Source: Polaribacter sp. IC066
Lineage (GTDB): Bacteria > Bacteroidota > Bacteroidia > Flavobacteriales > Flavobacteriaceae
NCBI RefSeq assembly: GCF_007997085.1
Contig: NZ_VORR01000007.1
Span: 1 to 64,000 of the forward strand
Length of the DNA stretch: 64,000 bases
Reading direction: 5' to 3'
Each line of letters begins with the position of its first letter. The first letter of the stretch is position 1. The notes beneath the pieces are model-generated. The model was not told where the DNA came from, made no database searches, and was given only the letters and a program-made list of their open reading frames with translations. Made by a program: the position numbers and the translations under genes. This document shows positions 30,513 to 41,309 of this stretch, one piece after another.

Positions 30513-31421
30513 ATGAAAAAAGGAATCTTTATTTTATTAGGAATGCTCTTAATGGTTTCAACTATTGAAGCCAAAAAGAGCCAAAACACAGCGAACAACT
30601 TTAGCTTTACTTATGCTTACAACAATGCTGTTAACTTTATAGAAAACGGAGTGGAATTCTTTATTTTTACGAACGGAGACTTTGATTTTGATACGCGTAC
30701 AAATGATAGAAGAGTTCGTATTCACCGGGATTTTAACGGTAGAATTAGAAGCATCGGCAATGTTCATCTTCGGTACGATTTGCGGGGAAATGTTACAAGA
30801 ATTGGTGCGATTTCTATTCGGTATTTTAGAGGAAGATTAACGAATGTTGGTGATTTAAGAGTGCGTTATAATCGCTGGGAATACCCTGTTTTTTATGGCA
30901 ACGTCAGAAATTTTTATTACAATAACGGTGTACGATTTAATGTTAGCTTTGGCGATATTTGTAATTATAATGACACTTATTTTTTTAGAAATGATTTTAG
31001 TAGAAATTATACGCAAATTAGAGAAGACAGAAATTTCTATTACTATCAAGCAAATCCGAATGCAAGAATTGGAAAAAGAAGTACCATTTTAAAAAGAAGA
31101 AAGCCAATTTCAGTAAATAATAATAATAATAGAAGAAAAAACTCGGCTACAAGTTCTAACAATTCTTATCGAAAGCCACAAAGAACAACTAATACTAGAA
31201 ATACAGCAATTAAGAGGAGTACAAGGAATTCAAATACAACTTCGAAAACCGATGCTGACAGAACACCAGCAATAAAAACAGAAAGAGAAACTTTAAAAGA
31301 AAGACGTAGTTTTAAAAAAAGCACTAGAAATGAAGCGAAAACTTTAGAGAGTACTAGAAATAAATACGAAGTAAAGACAAAAAGCAGAAGAAATACAAGA
31401 AACAAGTCCGATAGATCTTAA
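30513..31421 (+). CDS. Secreted Arg/Asn-rich repeat protein of unknown function
   Basis: 303 residues from the ATG at 30513, chosen because a Sec signal starts there (MKKGIFILLGMLLMVSTIEA). Residues 60-130 carry short beta-hairpin repeats of about 15-20 residues with the pattern R-x-x-G-N/D-V/L-x-x-x-G-x-x-x-I/V-R-Y. The last 110 residues are a low-complexity tail rich in Arg, Lys, Asn, Ser and Thr, probably disordered and very basic. The hairpin part resembles small flavobacterial secreted proteins without assigned role. The basic tail could bind nucleic acid, LPS or acidic polysaccharide; this is speculation. Confidence 0.65.
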   Translation: MKKGIFILLGMLLMVSTIEAKKSQNTANNFSFTYAYNNAVNFIENGVEFFIFTNGDFDFDTRTNDRRVRIHRDFNGRIRSIGNVHLRYDLRGNVTRIGAISIRYFRGRLTNVGDLRVRYNRWEYPVFYGNVRNFYYNNGVRFNVSFGDICNYNDTYFFRNDFSRNYTQIREDRNFYYYQANPNARIGKRSTILKRRKPISVNNNNNRRKNSATSSNNSYRKPQRTTNTRNTAIKRSTRNSNTTSKTDADRTPAIKTERETLKERRSFKKSTRNEAKTLESTRNKYEVKTKSRRNTRNKSDRS

Positions 31422-31477
31422 AGAGTGCTAAAGATTTTAAGGTTTTAGAAAAACACGGCTTACTCGTTATTTCATAG

Positions 31478-31507
31478 AAAACCCCACTTTAAAAAAGCGG
31501 GGTTTTT
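31478..31507 (+). terminator. Terminator of the Arg-rich protein gene
   Basis: AAAACCCC pairs with GGGGTTTT around an inner CTTT/AAAG stem and ends in a T-run. It is symmetric enough to act on both strands. Confidence 0.75.
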
Positions 31508-31597
31508 CTCTAGATAAAACAGGGGTAATTCCTGTAAATTAAATCAATAATAATAAATAAATTTACCTCATATTATTTATTTGAATTATTAAAAACT

Positions 31598-31630
31598 AAA
31601 ATCCTCATTTTTAATTAAAATGAGGATTTT
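31598..31630 (-). terminator. Terminator of ettA
   Basis: A 14-bp perfect inverted repeat (AAAATCCTCATTTT with complement) starts 2 bases after the ettA stop on the minus strand and is followed by TTTTAGTTTTT there. Confidence 0.75.
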
Positions 31631-31632
31631 AT

Positions 31633-33324
31633 TTATCGTATTAATTTTTTATACTTGATTCGTTTTGGCATTAAATCTCCGCCCAAACGTTTCTTTTTAT
31701 TTTCTTCATAATCAGAAAAAGAACCTTCAAAGAAATACACTTCACTATTGCCTTCAAAAGCTAAAATGTGTGTACAAACTCTGTCTAAAAACCATCTATC
31801 GTGACTAATTACAACGGCACAGCCAGCAAAATTTTCTAAACCTTCTTCTAATGCTCTTAATGTATTTACATCTAAATCGTTTGTTGGCTCATCTAAAAGT
31901 AGCACATTTCCTTCTTCTTTTAAAGTCATTGCTAAATGCAATCTATTTCTTTCTCCTCCAGAAAGCGTGTCTACTTTTTTATTTTGCTCACTCCCAGAAA
32001 AATTAAAACGACTTAAATAGGCTCTAGAATTTACCTGCCTTCCTCCCATCATGACTAAATCTTGTCCGTCAGAAAAGTTTTCCCAAATTGTTTTTTCAGG
32101 ATTAATATTAGAATGCGCTTGATCTACATACGCAATTTTTGCAGTATCACCCACATTAAAACTTCCTGCATCCGGATTTTCCTCACCCATAATCATTTTA
32201 AAAATCGTTGTTTTACCAGCACCGTTTGGCCCAATAATTCCAACAATTCCTGCTTGTGGTAAATTAAATTCTAAATTTTCATATAGTAATTTATCTCCAA
32301 AAGCTTTAGAAACGCCGTTTGCCTCGATTACATTTGTTCCCAATCGTGGTCCGTTCGGAATATAAATTTCTAGCTTTTCATCAACTTGCTTTTGATCTTG
32401 ACTCATTAATTTGTCGTAGTTTTTCAAACGCGCTTTTTGCTTTGTTTGACGACCTTTTGCACCTTGACGAACCCATTCTAATTCACGCTCTAAAGTTTTT
32501 TGACGTTTCGAAGCAGTTTTACTTTCTTTCGCCATTCTTTGCGATTTCTGGTCTAACCAAGAAGAGTAATTTCCTTTCCAAGGAATTCCTTCACCTCTAT
32601 CAAGCTCTAAAATCCAACCCGCAACATTGTCCAAGAAATATCTATCATGCGTAACGGCAATTACAGTTCCTTTATATTGTGCTAAATGGTGCTCTAACCA
32701 ATGCACAGATTCTGCATCTAAATGGTTTGTTGGTTCATCTAATAATAAAATTTCTGGCTCTTGCAATAACAATCTACACAAGGCAACCCGTCTTTTTTCA
32801 CCTCCAGAGAGTACACCTATTTTTTTATCAGAATCTGGTGTTCTTAAAGCATCCATTGCTATTTCTAGTTTGGTGTCTAATTCCCAGGCATTTGCAGCAT
32901 CAATTTTATCTTGCAGCTCTGCTTGTTGGTTCATGAGTTTTTCCATTCTATCGGCGTCTGAATACACTTCTTCTAAACCAAATAGGTCGTTTATTTTATT
33001 GTATTCATCTAGAATTGCCACTGTTTCTGCAACGCCTTCTTTTACAATTTCTAAAACCGTTTTTTCAGGATCTAATTGTGGTTCTTGTTCTAAATACCCA
33101 ACATTATAGCCAGGAGAAAACGTTACATCTCCTTGAAAATTCTTTTCTACACCTGCAATAATTTTTAATAATGTCGATTTTCCTGATCCATTTAAACCAA
33201 GAATACCAATTTTTGCACCGTAGAAAAAACTTAAATAAATATCTTTTAAAACTTGCTTTCCTGTCGATTGATAGGTTTTTGAAAGCTTATTCATCGAAAA
33301 GATTACTTTCTTATCATCACTCAT
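31633..33324 (-). CDS. ettA: Energy-dependent translational throttle protein EttA (ABC-F)
   Basis: A 563-residue soluble protein with two ABC domains and no membrane part. Domain 1 has GLNGSGKST near residue 42, LSGGEKRRVALCRLLLQEPE near residue 168 and LLLDEPTNHLD; domain 2 has GPNGAGKTT near residue 365, LSGGERNRLHLAMTLKEEG near residue 460 and LLLDEPTNDLD. The arm and linker segment with SKTASKRQKTLERELEWVRQGAKGRQTKQKAR fits EttA. It binds the ribosomal E site and gates the first elongation step according to the ADP/ATP ratio. Length matches the family (about 555-565). Confidence 0.96.
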   Translation of the reverse strand: MSDDKKVIFSMNKLSKTYQSTGKQVLKDIYLSFFYGAKIGILGLNGSGKSTLLKIIAGVEKNFQGDVTFSPGYNVGYLEQEPQLDPEKTVLEIVKEGVAETVAILDEYNKINDLFGLEEVYSDADRMEKLMNQQAELQDKIDAANAWELDTKLEIAMDALRTPDSDKKIGVLSGGEKRRVALCRLLLQEPEILLLDEPTNHLDAESVHWLEHHLAQYKGTVIAVTHDRYFLDNVAGWILELDRGEGIPWKGNYSSWLDQKSQRMAKESKTASKRQKTLERELEWVRQGAKGRQTKQKARLKNYDKLMSQDQKQVDEKLEIYIPNGPRLGTNVIEANGVSKAFGDKLLYENLEFNLPQAGIVGIIGPNGAGKTTIFKMIMGEENPDAGSFNVGDTAKIAYVDQAHSNINPEKTIWENFSDGQDLVMMGGRQVNSRAYLSRFNFSGSEQNKKVDTLSGGERNRLHLAMTLKEEGNVLLLDEPTNDLDVNTLRALEEGLENFAGCAVVISHDRWFLDRVCTHILAFEGNSEVYFFEGSFSDYEENKKKRLGGDLMPKRIKYKKLIR

Positions 33325-33386
33325 TATCTTTCTTGTTTATAAAATTTATACTGAAAAACTGCTACTGAAAACTGTAGACTTCCTTT

Positions 33387-33569
33387 TTAAACTCTTCCTT
33401 TTAACGCGTTAAAAACCCAGGCTATACAGAAAAAACCAATTCCTACAGTTGCAAAACCCCAACCAGCAACATCTTTGTATCTGTAAGCACCTAGTAAGAT
33501 TAGAACAACACCCATAATAAGCATTAAAAGAGTTGCCCAACCAAGAACCGTATTTTTATTCATTCCCAT
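33387..33569 (-). CDS. CAL67264-family small membrane protein
   Basis: A 60-residue protein with two membrane helices (WATLLMLIMGVVLILLGAY and WGFATVGIGFFCIAWVFNAL). The short length and the AGWGFATVGIGFF core match a flavobacterial family named after a Gramella locus. No function is known. Met3 is an alternative start. It sits 62 bases upstream of ettA on the same strand. Confidence 0.8.
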   Translation of the reverse strand: MGMNKNTVLGWATLLMLIMGVVLILLGAYRYKDVAGWGFATVGIGFFCIAWVFNALKGRV

Positions 33570-33678
33570 ATTTCTTAATAACTTAATTGATCGACAAATA
33601 TCGTTATTTATATGGTATTGTCAAATTATAGGTTTGATAAAAAATATCTAAATTAAACAAGTCAAAAAAAATGAACAA

Positions 33679-34671
33679 TTAATTTCTTACAAGTTTGCGC
33701 AAAGCAACCCATTGTTTCATTTTTTCTCTAGAATCGCAAGCCGGATACCCAACTACTGTTTTGCCAGCGGCAACATCACTTATAACCCCAGAACCAGCAC
33801 CTACTTTTGCACCAGAATGTATCGTAACATGATCTTTTATCGAAGCACTTCCGCCAATAATAACCCCATCTCCAAGAGTTACAGAACCTGCTAACCCACT
33901 GTTTCCAGCCATTATACAGCATTTTCCTAACACAGAATTATGGCCTATTTGAACTAAATTATCAATCTTACAACCATCACCTATGGTAGTAGCACTAAAT
34001 TTACCACGATCAATACATGAATTAGCACCAATCTCTACAGCATCGCCGATAACGACGTTACCAATATGTTTTATTTTCACCAAACCTCTGCCATCGGCAC
34101 TTGCCGTATAACCAAAACCATCTGCACCGATACTTACGTTTGCATGAAAAATACAATGACTCCCAATTTTACTGCGCTCTCTAATAACAGTTCCCGACCA
34201 AACCACGGTCTCATCTCCAATTACGCTATCATCAAAAATAGCAACATTCGGATAAATGAGTACATTTTCTCCTAGCGTAACATTTTTACCAATATAGCTA
34301 TTTGCACCAATTTTACAACCAATTCCTACTTTTGCAGTTTTGCTTATTACGGCTGTTGGATGAATATCTGTTTCAAAATATGGCGAATCTGGCTCAAAAG
34401 CTTCTAAAAGAATAGCCATTGCCAAATCAGGATTTTTCACTTTCACAAATCCTTTTCCTTCTCCTGGTTTAATTTTTATTTGTTCAAAAACAATAGCGAT
34501 ACTTGCGTTTGAAGTTTCCCACAAACGCGCATATTTAGAATTTCCGATAACCGTAACATCCCCTTTTTTTGCATGTTCAATTTGTTCTGGTGCGTATATT
34601 TTGTCTTTACAGTTTCCTATAAGCTCACCGTTTACGAGTGACGTAATTTCCTCGAAAGAAAATGATTTCAT
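33679..34671 (-). CDS. lpxD: UDP-3-O-(3-hydroxyacyl)glucosamine N-acyltransferase
   Basis: A 330-residue protein. It adds the second hydroxyacyl chain, from acyl-ACP, to the amine of UDP-3-O-acylglucosamine in lipid A synthesis. The N-terminal uridine-binding domain (residues 1-100) precedes a left-handed beta-helix of hexapeptide repeats (VGIGCKIGANSYIGKNVTLGENV onward). The catalytic His lies in the QIGHNSVLG segment near residue 240, and a DGFGYTASADGRGLVKIKHIGNVVIGD segment near residue 185 is typical of LpxD. A C-terminal helix ends the protein. It is not in an lpx cluster here; the flavobacterial genome probably has a second lpxD near lpxC/fabZ. Confidence 0.92.
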   Translation of the reverse strand: MKSFSFEEITSLVNGELIGNCKDKIYAPEQIEHAKKGDVTVIGNSKYARLWETSNASIAIVFEQIKIKPGEGKGFVKVKNPDLAMAILLEAFEPDSPYFETDIHPTAVISKTAKVGIGCKIGANSYIGKNVTLGENVLIYPNVAIFDDSVIGDETVVWSGTVIRERSKIGSHCIFHANVSIGADGFGYTASADGRGLVKIKHIGNVVIGDAVEIGANSCIDRGKFSATTIGDGCKIDNLVQIGHNSVLGKCCIMAGNSGLAGSVTLGDGVIIGGSASIKDHVTIHSGAKVGAGSGVISDVAAGKTVVGYPACDSREKMKQWVALRKLVRN

Positions 34672-34760
34672 AAATAAAATTTATATATTTTGTTAAAAAT
34701 ACAGTTAAATACACTCCAAAAAGTTTTGAATGAACAGTATTTACAAAAAAAACAAAAACC

Positions 34761-36785
<2,025 letters not shown>

Positions 36786-36804
36786 TTATATTATCTTGAA
36801 TTTA

Positions 36805-36818
36805 CTATGCATGCATAG
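36805..36818. promoter_or_regulatory. 14-bp perfect palindrome upstream of the dienoyl-CoA reductase gene
   Basis: CTATGCATGCATAG equals its own reverse complement and lies 20-33 bases upstream of the start codon at 36785. It is a candidate operator for a dimeric regulator. No promoter box is certain beside it. Confidence 0.4.
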
Positions 36819-36882
36819 CAAACGGAAAGATACTCTTATTTCGTGACATTAAAAAGATAAGTTTTTTAAAGAATATCACTGG

Positions 36883-37093
36883 TGTCCGATAAAAAATATT
36901 TTTAGCTTGATAAACCCTTTCCAAATAAAAGATTCCATGAATTTTTTAAATAACAACTTACTTTTTTCAAAATAATTTCATCAATAGAAAGTAAACTATT
37001 TTTATTGTAGTCATGTTTGTTTGTCAGATAGTTATAATCAAGTCTTGGTTCTTGGCTCTAAAAGCGAAACAAACTTGATTCTTTTATCAGACA
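36883..37093. mobile_element. MITE-like repeat, copy B (211 bp)
   Basis: Begins TGTCCGAT and ends ATCAGACA, imperfect inverted ends that match copy A at 29841-30021. The right 75 bases are closely similar to copy A and the left part has diverged in length and sequence. No ORF is present. Confidence 0.65.
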
Positions 37094-37168
37094 AGAACAA
37101 TTTAAAATTTAAAACTATTACAGTTAAATACAACAGCAAATGAGTTAAATAGAACTTTAGTTTAAAGC

Positions 37169-37176
37169 TAGTTTTG
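37169..37176 (+). promoter_or_regulatory. -7 box of the aldehyde dehydrogenase gene
   Basis: TAGTTTTG fits TAnnTTTG, 56 bases before the ATG at 37233. Confidence 0.4.
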
Positions 37177-37232
37177 TTAAAACGAATAAAAATCATGTTC
37201 AAAATTCACTTTTTGAACAAAAATATTACAAA

Positions 37233-38615
37233 ATGAGCAAAGAAAAAATTATTACAATAAACCCAGCAACCGAAGAAAAGATAAATGAGTTTCCTCATTT
37301 GTCTGATAAAGAACTCAAAGAAAGTATTGATAATTGTCAAGAAGCATTTTTAGAATGGAAACATGAATATATTGAAAATCGTGCTAAAATTATTCAGTTA
37401 ATAGGGAAAGAATTAATAAAGCATAAAGACGACTTAGCGAAGCTAATGACCCAAGAAATGGGTAAATTAATAAGTCAAAGTGAAACAGAAGTAGATTTAT
37501 GTGCAGGAATTTGTGAATATACTGCCGAAAATGGTCCTAAAAACTTACAGAATGAAGAGCGTACCTTATCTAACGGAAATAAAGGAACTATTGCTTATTC
37601 TCCTATTGGGATTGTGTATGGAATTCAGCCTTGGAATTACCCTTCTTACCAAGTAATTAGATATGCTATTGTAAACTTAATGGCAGGCAATGCTGTGTTA
37701 CTAAAACATGCATCAAATGTTACAGGAACAGGACAACTTTTAGAAAAAATATTTGTGACCGCTGGTTTACCAAAAAATTTATTTAAAGCTTTAATTATTT
37801 CACACGATCAATCTGACATGATTATTAAAAACAAAAATGTGAGAGGTATAACTTTAACGGGGAGTTCTGATGCAGGTAGAAAAATTGGCCAAAAAGCGAC
37901 TGCCGAGCTTAAAAAAGTAGTTTTAGAATTGGGGAGTAATGATGCTTACATTGTTTTAGAAGATGCCGATATTAAAAACGCTATTGAAGAATGTGTAAAA
38001 GGTAGAATTTATAACAATGGTGAAACTTGTATCGCCGCTAAAAGATTTATTGTTGTAGAAAAAGTGTACGAAACTTTTAAAGAGGGTTTTGTAAAGGCTA
38101 TGAAAGCTGTTATAGTTGGCGACCCTTTAAAAGAAGAAACAGAATTAGGCCCCATCGCTAGAGAGGATTTAAGAGAAACCTTGCATGAGCAAGTAGAGGA
38201 AAGTGTAAAAAATGGAGCTGAAATTTTATGTAAAGGAAAAATTCCGAATGAAAAAGGTTTTTATTATCCTGTTACTGTTTTAGGCGATGTAAAGCCTGGA
38301 CAACCTGCTTATGATGATGAATTGTTCGGACCAGTTGCCGCATTAATTATGGCTAAAGACGAAAAAGATGCTATGCGAATTGCAAACGATAGTAAGTTTG
38401 GTTTAGGTGGCGGAATTTTTTCTAAAAATATTGAAAATGCTAAAAAACTAGCACAACATCACTTTGATACTGGTATGATATTTATTAACACATTCGGAAT
38501 TGCAGACCCTACAATGCCCTTTGGAGGTGTTAAAAATTCTGGCTTTGGCAGAGAACATGGCGGCTTCGGAATCAAGGAATTTGTGAATATAAAATCGATT
38601 GTTGTTAGTAAATAA
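37233..38615 (+). CDS. NAD(P)-dependent succinate-semialdehyde dehydrogenase-like enzyme
   Basis: A 460-residue aldehyde dehydrogenase. It oxidises an aldehyde to the acid through a Cys thioester. Motifs are the cofactor segment IGIVYGIQPWNYPSYQVIRY near residue 125, GITLTGSSDAGRKIG near residue 207, the general-base Glu in LELGSNDAYIVLEDAD near residue 232 and the nucleophile Cys in NNGETCIAAKRF near residue 265. The short length and NPATEE-K opening fit the succinate-semialdehyde/gabD-like subgroup of Bacteroidota. It is monocistronic, with a terminator at 38787. The exact aldehyde is not certain. Confidence 0.87.
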   Translation: MSKEKIITINPATEEKINEFPHLSDKELKESIDNCQEAFLEWKHEYIENRAKIIQLIGKELIKHKDDLAKLMTQEMGKLISQSETEVDLCAGICEYTAENGPKNLQNEERTLSNGNKGTIAYSPIGIVYGIQPWNYPSYQVIRYAIVNLMAGNAVLLKHASNVTGTGQLLEKIFVTAGLPKNLFKALIISHDQSDMIIKNKNVRGITLTGSSDAGRKIGQKATAELKKVVLELGSNDAYIVLEDADIKNAIEECVKGRIYNNGETCIAAKRFIVVEKVYETFKEGFVKAMKAVIVGDPLKEETELGPIAREDLRETLHEQVEESVKNGAEILCKGKIPNEKGFYYPVTVLGDVKPGQPAYDDELFGPVAALIMAKDEKDAMRIANDSKFGLGGGIFSKNIENAKKLAQHHFDTGMIFINTFGIADPTMPFGGVKNSGFGREHGGFGIKEFVNIKSIVVSK

Positions 38616-38786
38616 AGTATTCACAATCAAAAACATTAGCAATTAATAGCACATTTTTTTTCACGTTCGGCAAAGAGGTTTGCTACCTTTTTATCAGAAT
38701 ATAGTGTTGTAATAAATCCTATGTTGATTTTTTATGACTTTAATGAATTCAAAATATTTGATTTGTTTTGCGTCACTTTGCAATAC

Positions 38787-38818
38787 AACCCTGTTCTTTT
38801 TATGAGAATAGGGTTTTA
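38787..38818. terminator. Bidirectional terminator between aldehyde dehydrogenase and pirin genes
   Basis: AACCCTGTTCT pairs with AGAATAGGGTT (one mismatch) around a 7-base loop, with T-rich sequence on one side and A-rich sequence on the other, between two convergent genes. Confidence 0.75.
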
Positions 38819-38847
38819 TTTGTAATCTAATTACGCAGCTAGCTCGT

Positions 38848-39555
38848 CTAGCTCATAGGAACATCGATAATTAGTAGTTTACTTTTTTTAGTTGCCTTTA
38901 TAGATACCTTTTCTACTTCAGAAATACCAACAGCATCTCGCTTTCCTAAACTAATTTCTTCTATCGAAACTTCACCATCAATTAAGAAAAAATAGGCTCC
39001 ATTTTTAAGTTGATAATCAATCTCAAAGTCGCTATCTAAATCAATCATAGAGAGTGAACCTTGCTGGTTTATTGTTAATGAACCTTCTACTTTTTTACTT
39101 TTTGGAGAAACCAATGTTTGGAATTTATTTTTTCTCCCTGCCTCATCAAAAAACTTTTGATCATATACGGGTGTTATATTTTCTGATTCTGTAAGAATCC
39201 AGAGTTGTAAAAAATGAACAGCATCTGTTGTACTATCATTAAATTCTGAATGCGTTACACCAGTTCCTGCGCTCATTACCTGCACTTCGCCTACTTCTAT
39301 AGAACGTTTGTTCCCCATACTATCTTTGTGAGAAAGTGCACCTAAAATGGGAATAGAAATAATTTCCATATTTCTATGCGGATGTTCACCAAATCCCATT
39401 TTTGGTTGCACGATATCATCATTTAATACCCGTAACATTCCGAAATTCATTCTTTCTGAATCTTGATAATTGGCAAAACTGAATGTATGGTACGATTTTA
39501 ACCAACCATGATTTGCTGATCCTCTTGTTGCTGCTTTGTGTAGTACTTTTTTCAT
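38848..39555 (-). CDS. Pirin family protein
   Basis: A 235-residue bicupin. Metal-ligand words are GEHPHRNMEIIS near residue 60 and GTGVTHSEFND near residue 100, matching pirin's N-terminal cupin (YhhW type). Bacterial pirins bind Fe or another metal, and some (E. coli YhhW) have quercetinase activity. A cellular role here is unproven. A second, longer pirin gene lies just upstream and a MarR regulator beyond it, so the group may answer quinone, phenolic or oxidative stress. A REP-like element separates the two pirin genes. Confidence 0.88.
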   Translation of the reverse strand: MKKVLHKAATRGSANHGWLKSYHTFSFANYQDSERMNFGMLRVLNDDIVQPKMGFGEHPHRNMEIISIPILGALSHKDSMGNKRSIEVGEVQVMSAGTGVTHSEFNDSTTDAVHFLQLWILTESENITPVYDQKFFDEAGRKNKFQTLVSPKSKKVEGSLTINQQGSLSMIDLDSDFEIDYQLKNGAYFFLIDGEVSIEEISLGKRDAVGISEVEKVSIKATKKSKLLIIDVPMS

Positions 39556-39577
39556 TTTGATTTCCTTTTATTTTTTT

Positions 39578-39684
39578 GCGTTAGGGATTAAGGCATTTGT
39601 TGAAGCTCATTTTCTTTTTCAGAAAATAGCGACTGCCGAAAGCGCGACTTTAGTCCTGAATGCTTTCAGGACAAAGGAACGCCC
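39578..39684. repeat. REP-like palindromic repeat between pirin genes
   Basis: The element runs from GCGTTAGGGAT to GGAACGCCC and contains two stems: ATTTTCT/AGAAAAT and, at 39653-39672, a perfect GTCCTGAA/TTCAGGAC with a 4-base loop. The words GACTGCCGAAAGCGCGAC and TTTAGTCCTGA are of the type seen in extragenic repeats of flavobacteria. The TTTAGTCCTGA word recurs at 43014. Confidence 0.55.
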
Positions 39685-39692
39685 AAATAATA

Positions 39693-40559
39693 CTATAAAT
39701 AGCCCATTTTTCCTTGCTGATAATCTCGCATCGCTTCTAAAATTTCGGTTTGCGTGTTCATCACATAAGGACCATATTGCGTTATTTTCTCTTTGATAGG
39801 CTCTCCTGAAAGGATTAGAATTGTACTTTTCTCCTTCGCTTCAAATTTGATTGTATTTCCATCTTGATGAAACGTAATCATTTGATTTTTTCCTTTCTTT
39901 AAAACTTCAGCATCATTTACCAAAATTTCACCTTCTAATAAATAGATTAAAGATTGATGACTTTCTGGAATTTCAATTTCAATACTTCCGTTTTCATCGG
40001 CATTTGCAGTAAAAACATTGACAGCCGTTTGAGTTTTTATCAATCCTTTTTCTGTTAATTGATTTCCTGCAATTACATTTAATTGCACTTTTTTATCCTC
40101 AGAAAATATCTTCGGAATTTGTGAATCTTCTAAATGTTGATAATTTGGGGGCATCATTTTATCTTTTGCTGGCAAATTTAACCACAATTGAATTCCTTCT
40201 AAATCACCTCCTTTTTTCACAAACTCCTTGGTTGGTGCTTCTGCGTGCACAATTCCTCGTCCTGCAGTTGTCCATTGCACTCCGCCTGCTTTTACCACCA
40301 TGTCATTGCCCAGAGAATCTCGATGCAATTGCTCGCCTTTAAATAATAAGGTAATCGGTTCAAAACCTCGATGAGGATGTGCGCCTAAATCAAACGGATT
40401 TGAAAATTCGCTAATTGCGTAAGGACCATAATGATGCAATAATAAAAACGGATCTACATTTTCAATTCCCGCTGTTGGTAGCGGTTGACGCAATTTTAAT
40501 GCTCCCATATTTACAAACGGACTTGCTACTTTATACTGTATTGTTTTATATTTTTTCAT
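39693..40559 (-). CDS. Pirin family protein (second copy)
   Basis: A 288-residue bicupin of normal pirin length. The N-terminal cupin shows DPFLLLHHYGP near residue 36, GAHPHRGFEPITLLFKGE near residue 58 and GRGIVHAEAP near residue 99, with the His/Glu metal ligands of pirin. The C-terminal cupin (Pirin_C) ends in PIKEKITQYGPYVMNTQTEILEAMRDYQQGKMGYL, the standard pirin tail. This copy is closer to canonical pirin than the 235-residue neighbour. It is followed on the same strand by the shorter pirin. Confidence 0.93.
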   Translation of the reverse strand: MKKYKTIQYKVASPFVNMGALKLRQPLPTAGIENVDPFLLLHHYGPYAISEFSNPFDLGAHPHRGFEPITLLFKGEQLHRDSLGNDMVVKAGGVQWTTAGRGIVHAEAPTKEFVKKGGDLEGIQLWLNLPAKDKMMPPNYQHLEDSQIPKIFSEDKKVQLNVIAGNQLTEKGLIKTQTAVNVFTANADENGSIEIEIPESHQSLIYLLEGEILVNDAEVLKKGKNQMITFHQDGNTIKFEAKEKSTILILSGEPIKEKITQYGPYVMNTQTEILEAMRDYQQGKMGYL

Positions 40560-40683
40560 AGTTGCGGACTATTTGTGTGTTCTCGATACAATTCGGATAA
40601 AAAGTTGAAATGACACGAACTAACATTTCTGTAGTATCTTCGTTTCATTTATTTTCCAAGGAAAATATTTTTTTAAATTTTTT

Positions 40684-41121
40684 TTATCTAATTTTATCTA
40701 ATAAATTAGTTAATATAATGGCTTCTTCTTCGGTAATGTTCTCTAAAAAAGACACATTTTCGTTGTTATCTATGGCTAATAATAACTCTAATCCTACTTC
40801 GTTAATTTTCACATAAACCACTCTTCGATCATGTTCGCAACGTTCCCTTTCAATTAGTTTTTTATCACATAATTTATCCATTAAACGGGTTGCATTTGGC
40901 GCCCTTTCGATCATTCTGTCCTTTACAATTTGCACTTTAATTCGGTCTTTTGCTCCTCGTAAAATTCTTAAAATATTGTATTGTTGAGGCGAAATTCCGT
41001 GCGGCTTAAAAAATTCATTCTCTTTGCTGCTCAACCAATTTGCTGTATATTTTATATTGATGAGCGCCTTTACTTTGTTATTTACAAACTTCGAATTAAT
41101 ATCTTTAGAAATATCTCCCAT
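40684..41121 (-). CDS. MarR family transcriptional regulator
   Basis: A 145-residue winged-helix protein. The helix-turn-helix and wing lie in GISPQQYNILRILRG, KVQIVKDRMIERAPNATRLMDKLCDKKLIERERCEHDRRVVYVKINEVGLELL (residues 43-105), with a C-terminal dimer helix (ITEEEAIILTNLLDKI). It probably represses nearby stress genes and is released by phenolics, quinones or oxidants, as is usual for the family. It has two Cys residues near the DNA-binding part. The whole region before its start codon is a heptamer repeat array (41123-41254), which may tune its expression. Confidence 0.93.
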   Translation of the reverse strand: MGDISKDINSKFVNNKVKALINIKYTANWLSSKENEFFKPHGISPQQYNILRILRGAKDRIKVQIVKDRMIERAPNATRLMDKLCDKKLIERERCEHDRRVVYVKINEVGLELLLAIDNNENVSFLENITEEEAIILTNLLDKIR

Positions 41122-41122
41122 A

Positions 41123-41254
41123 TTTAGTGTTTAGTGTTTGGTGTTTAGGGTTGGGGGTTAGTGGTTAGTGGTTAGGGGTTAGTGGTTAGTGGTTAGTGGT
41201 TAGTGGTTAGTGGTTAGTGGTTAGTGGTTAGTGGTTAGTGGTTAGTGGTTAGTG
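41123..41254. repeat. Heptamer tandem array directly upstream of the marR start codon
   Basis: From 41157 to 41254 there are 14 tandem GTTAGTG units, all identical except one GTTAGGG. From 41123 to 41156 there are about five diverged units of the same length (TTTAGTG, TTTGGTG, TTTAGGG). The array begins one base from the marR start codon, so it forms its leader and possibly part of its promoter. Slippage here would change leader length by 7 bases per unit. Confidence 0.9.
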
Positions 41255-41309
41255 GTAGAAAAATAAAAAATAATACTAGAAATATTCTTTAATCTCAAAT
41301 TATTATCTC

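Noticed and set aside
32627..33109. 160-codon open frame on the plus strand opposite ettA
   Set aside because: It lies entirely over the conserved ABC domains of ettA and has no recognisable domain or promoter.
41157..41254. Telomere-like sequence marking a replicon end
   Set aside because: GTTAGTG repeats resemble telomeric units by eye, but they are inside a contiguous chromosomal gene region with normal genes on both sides.
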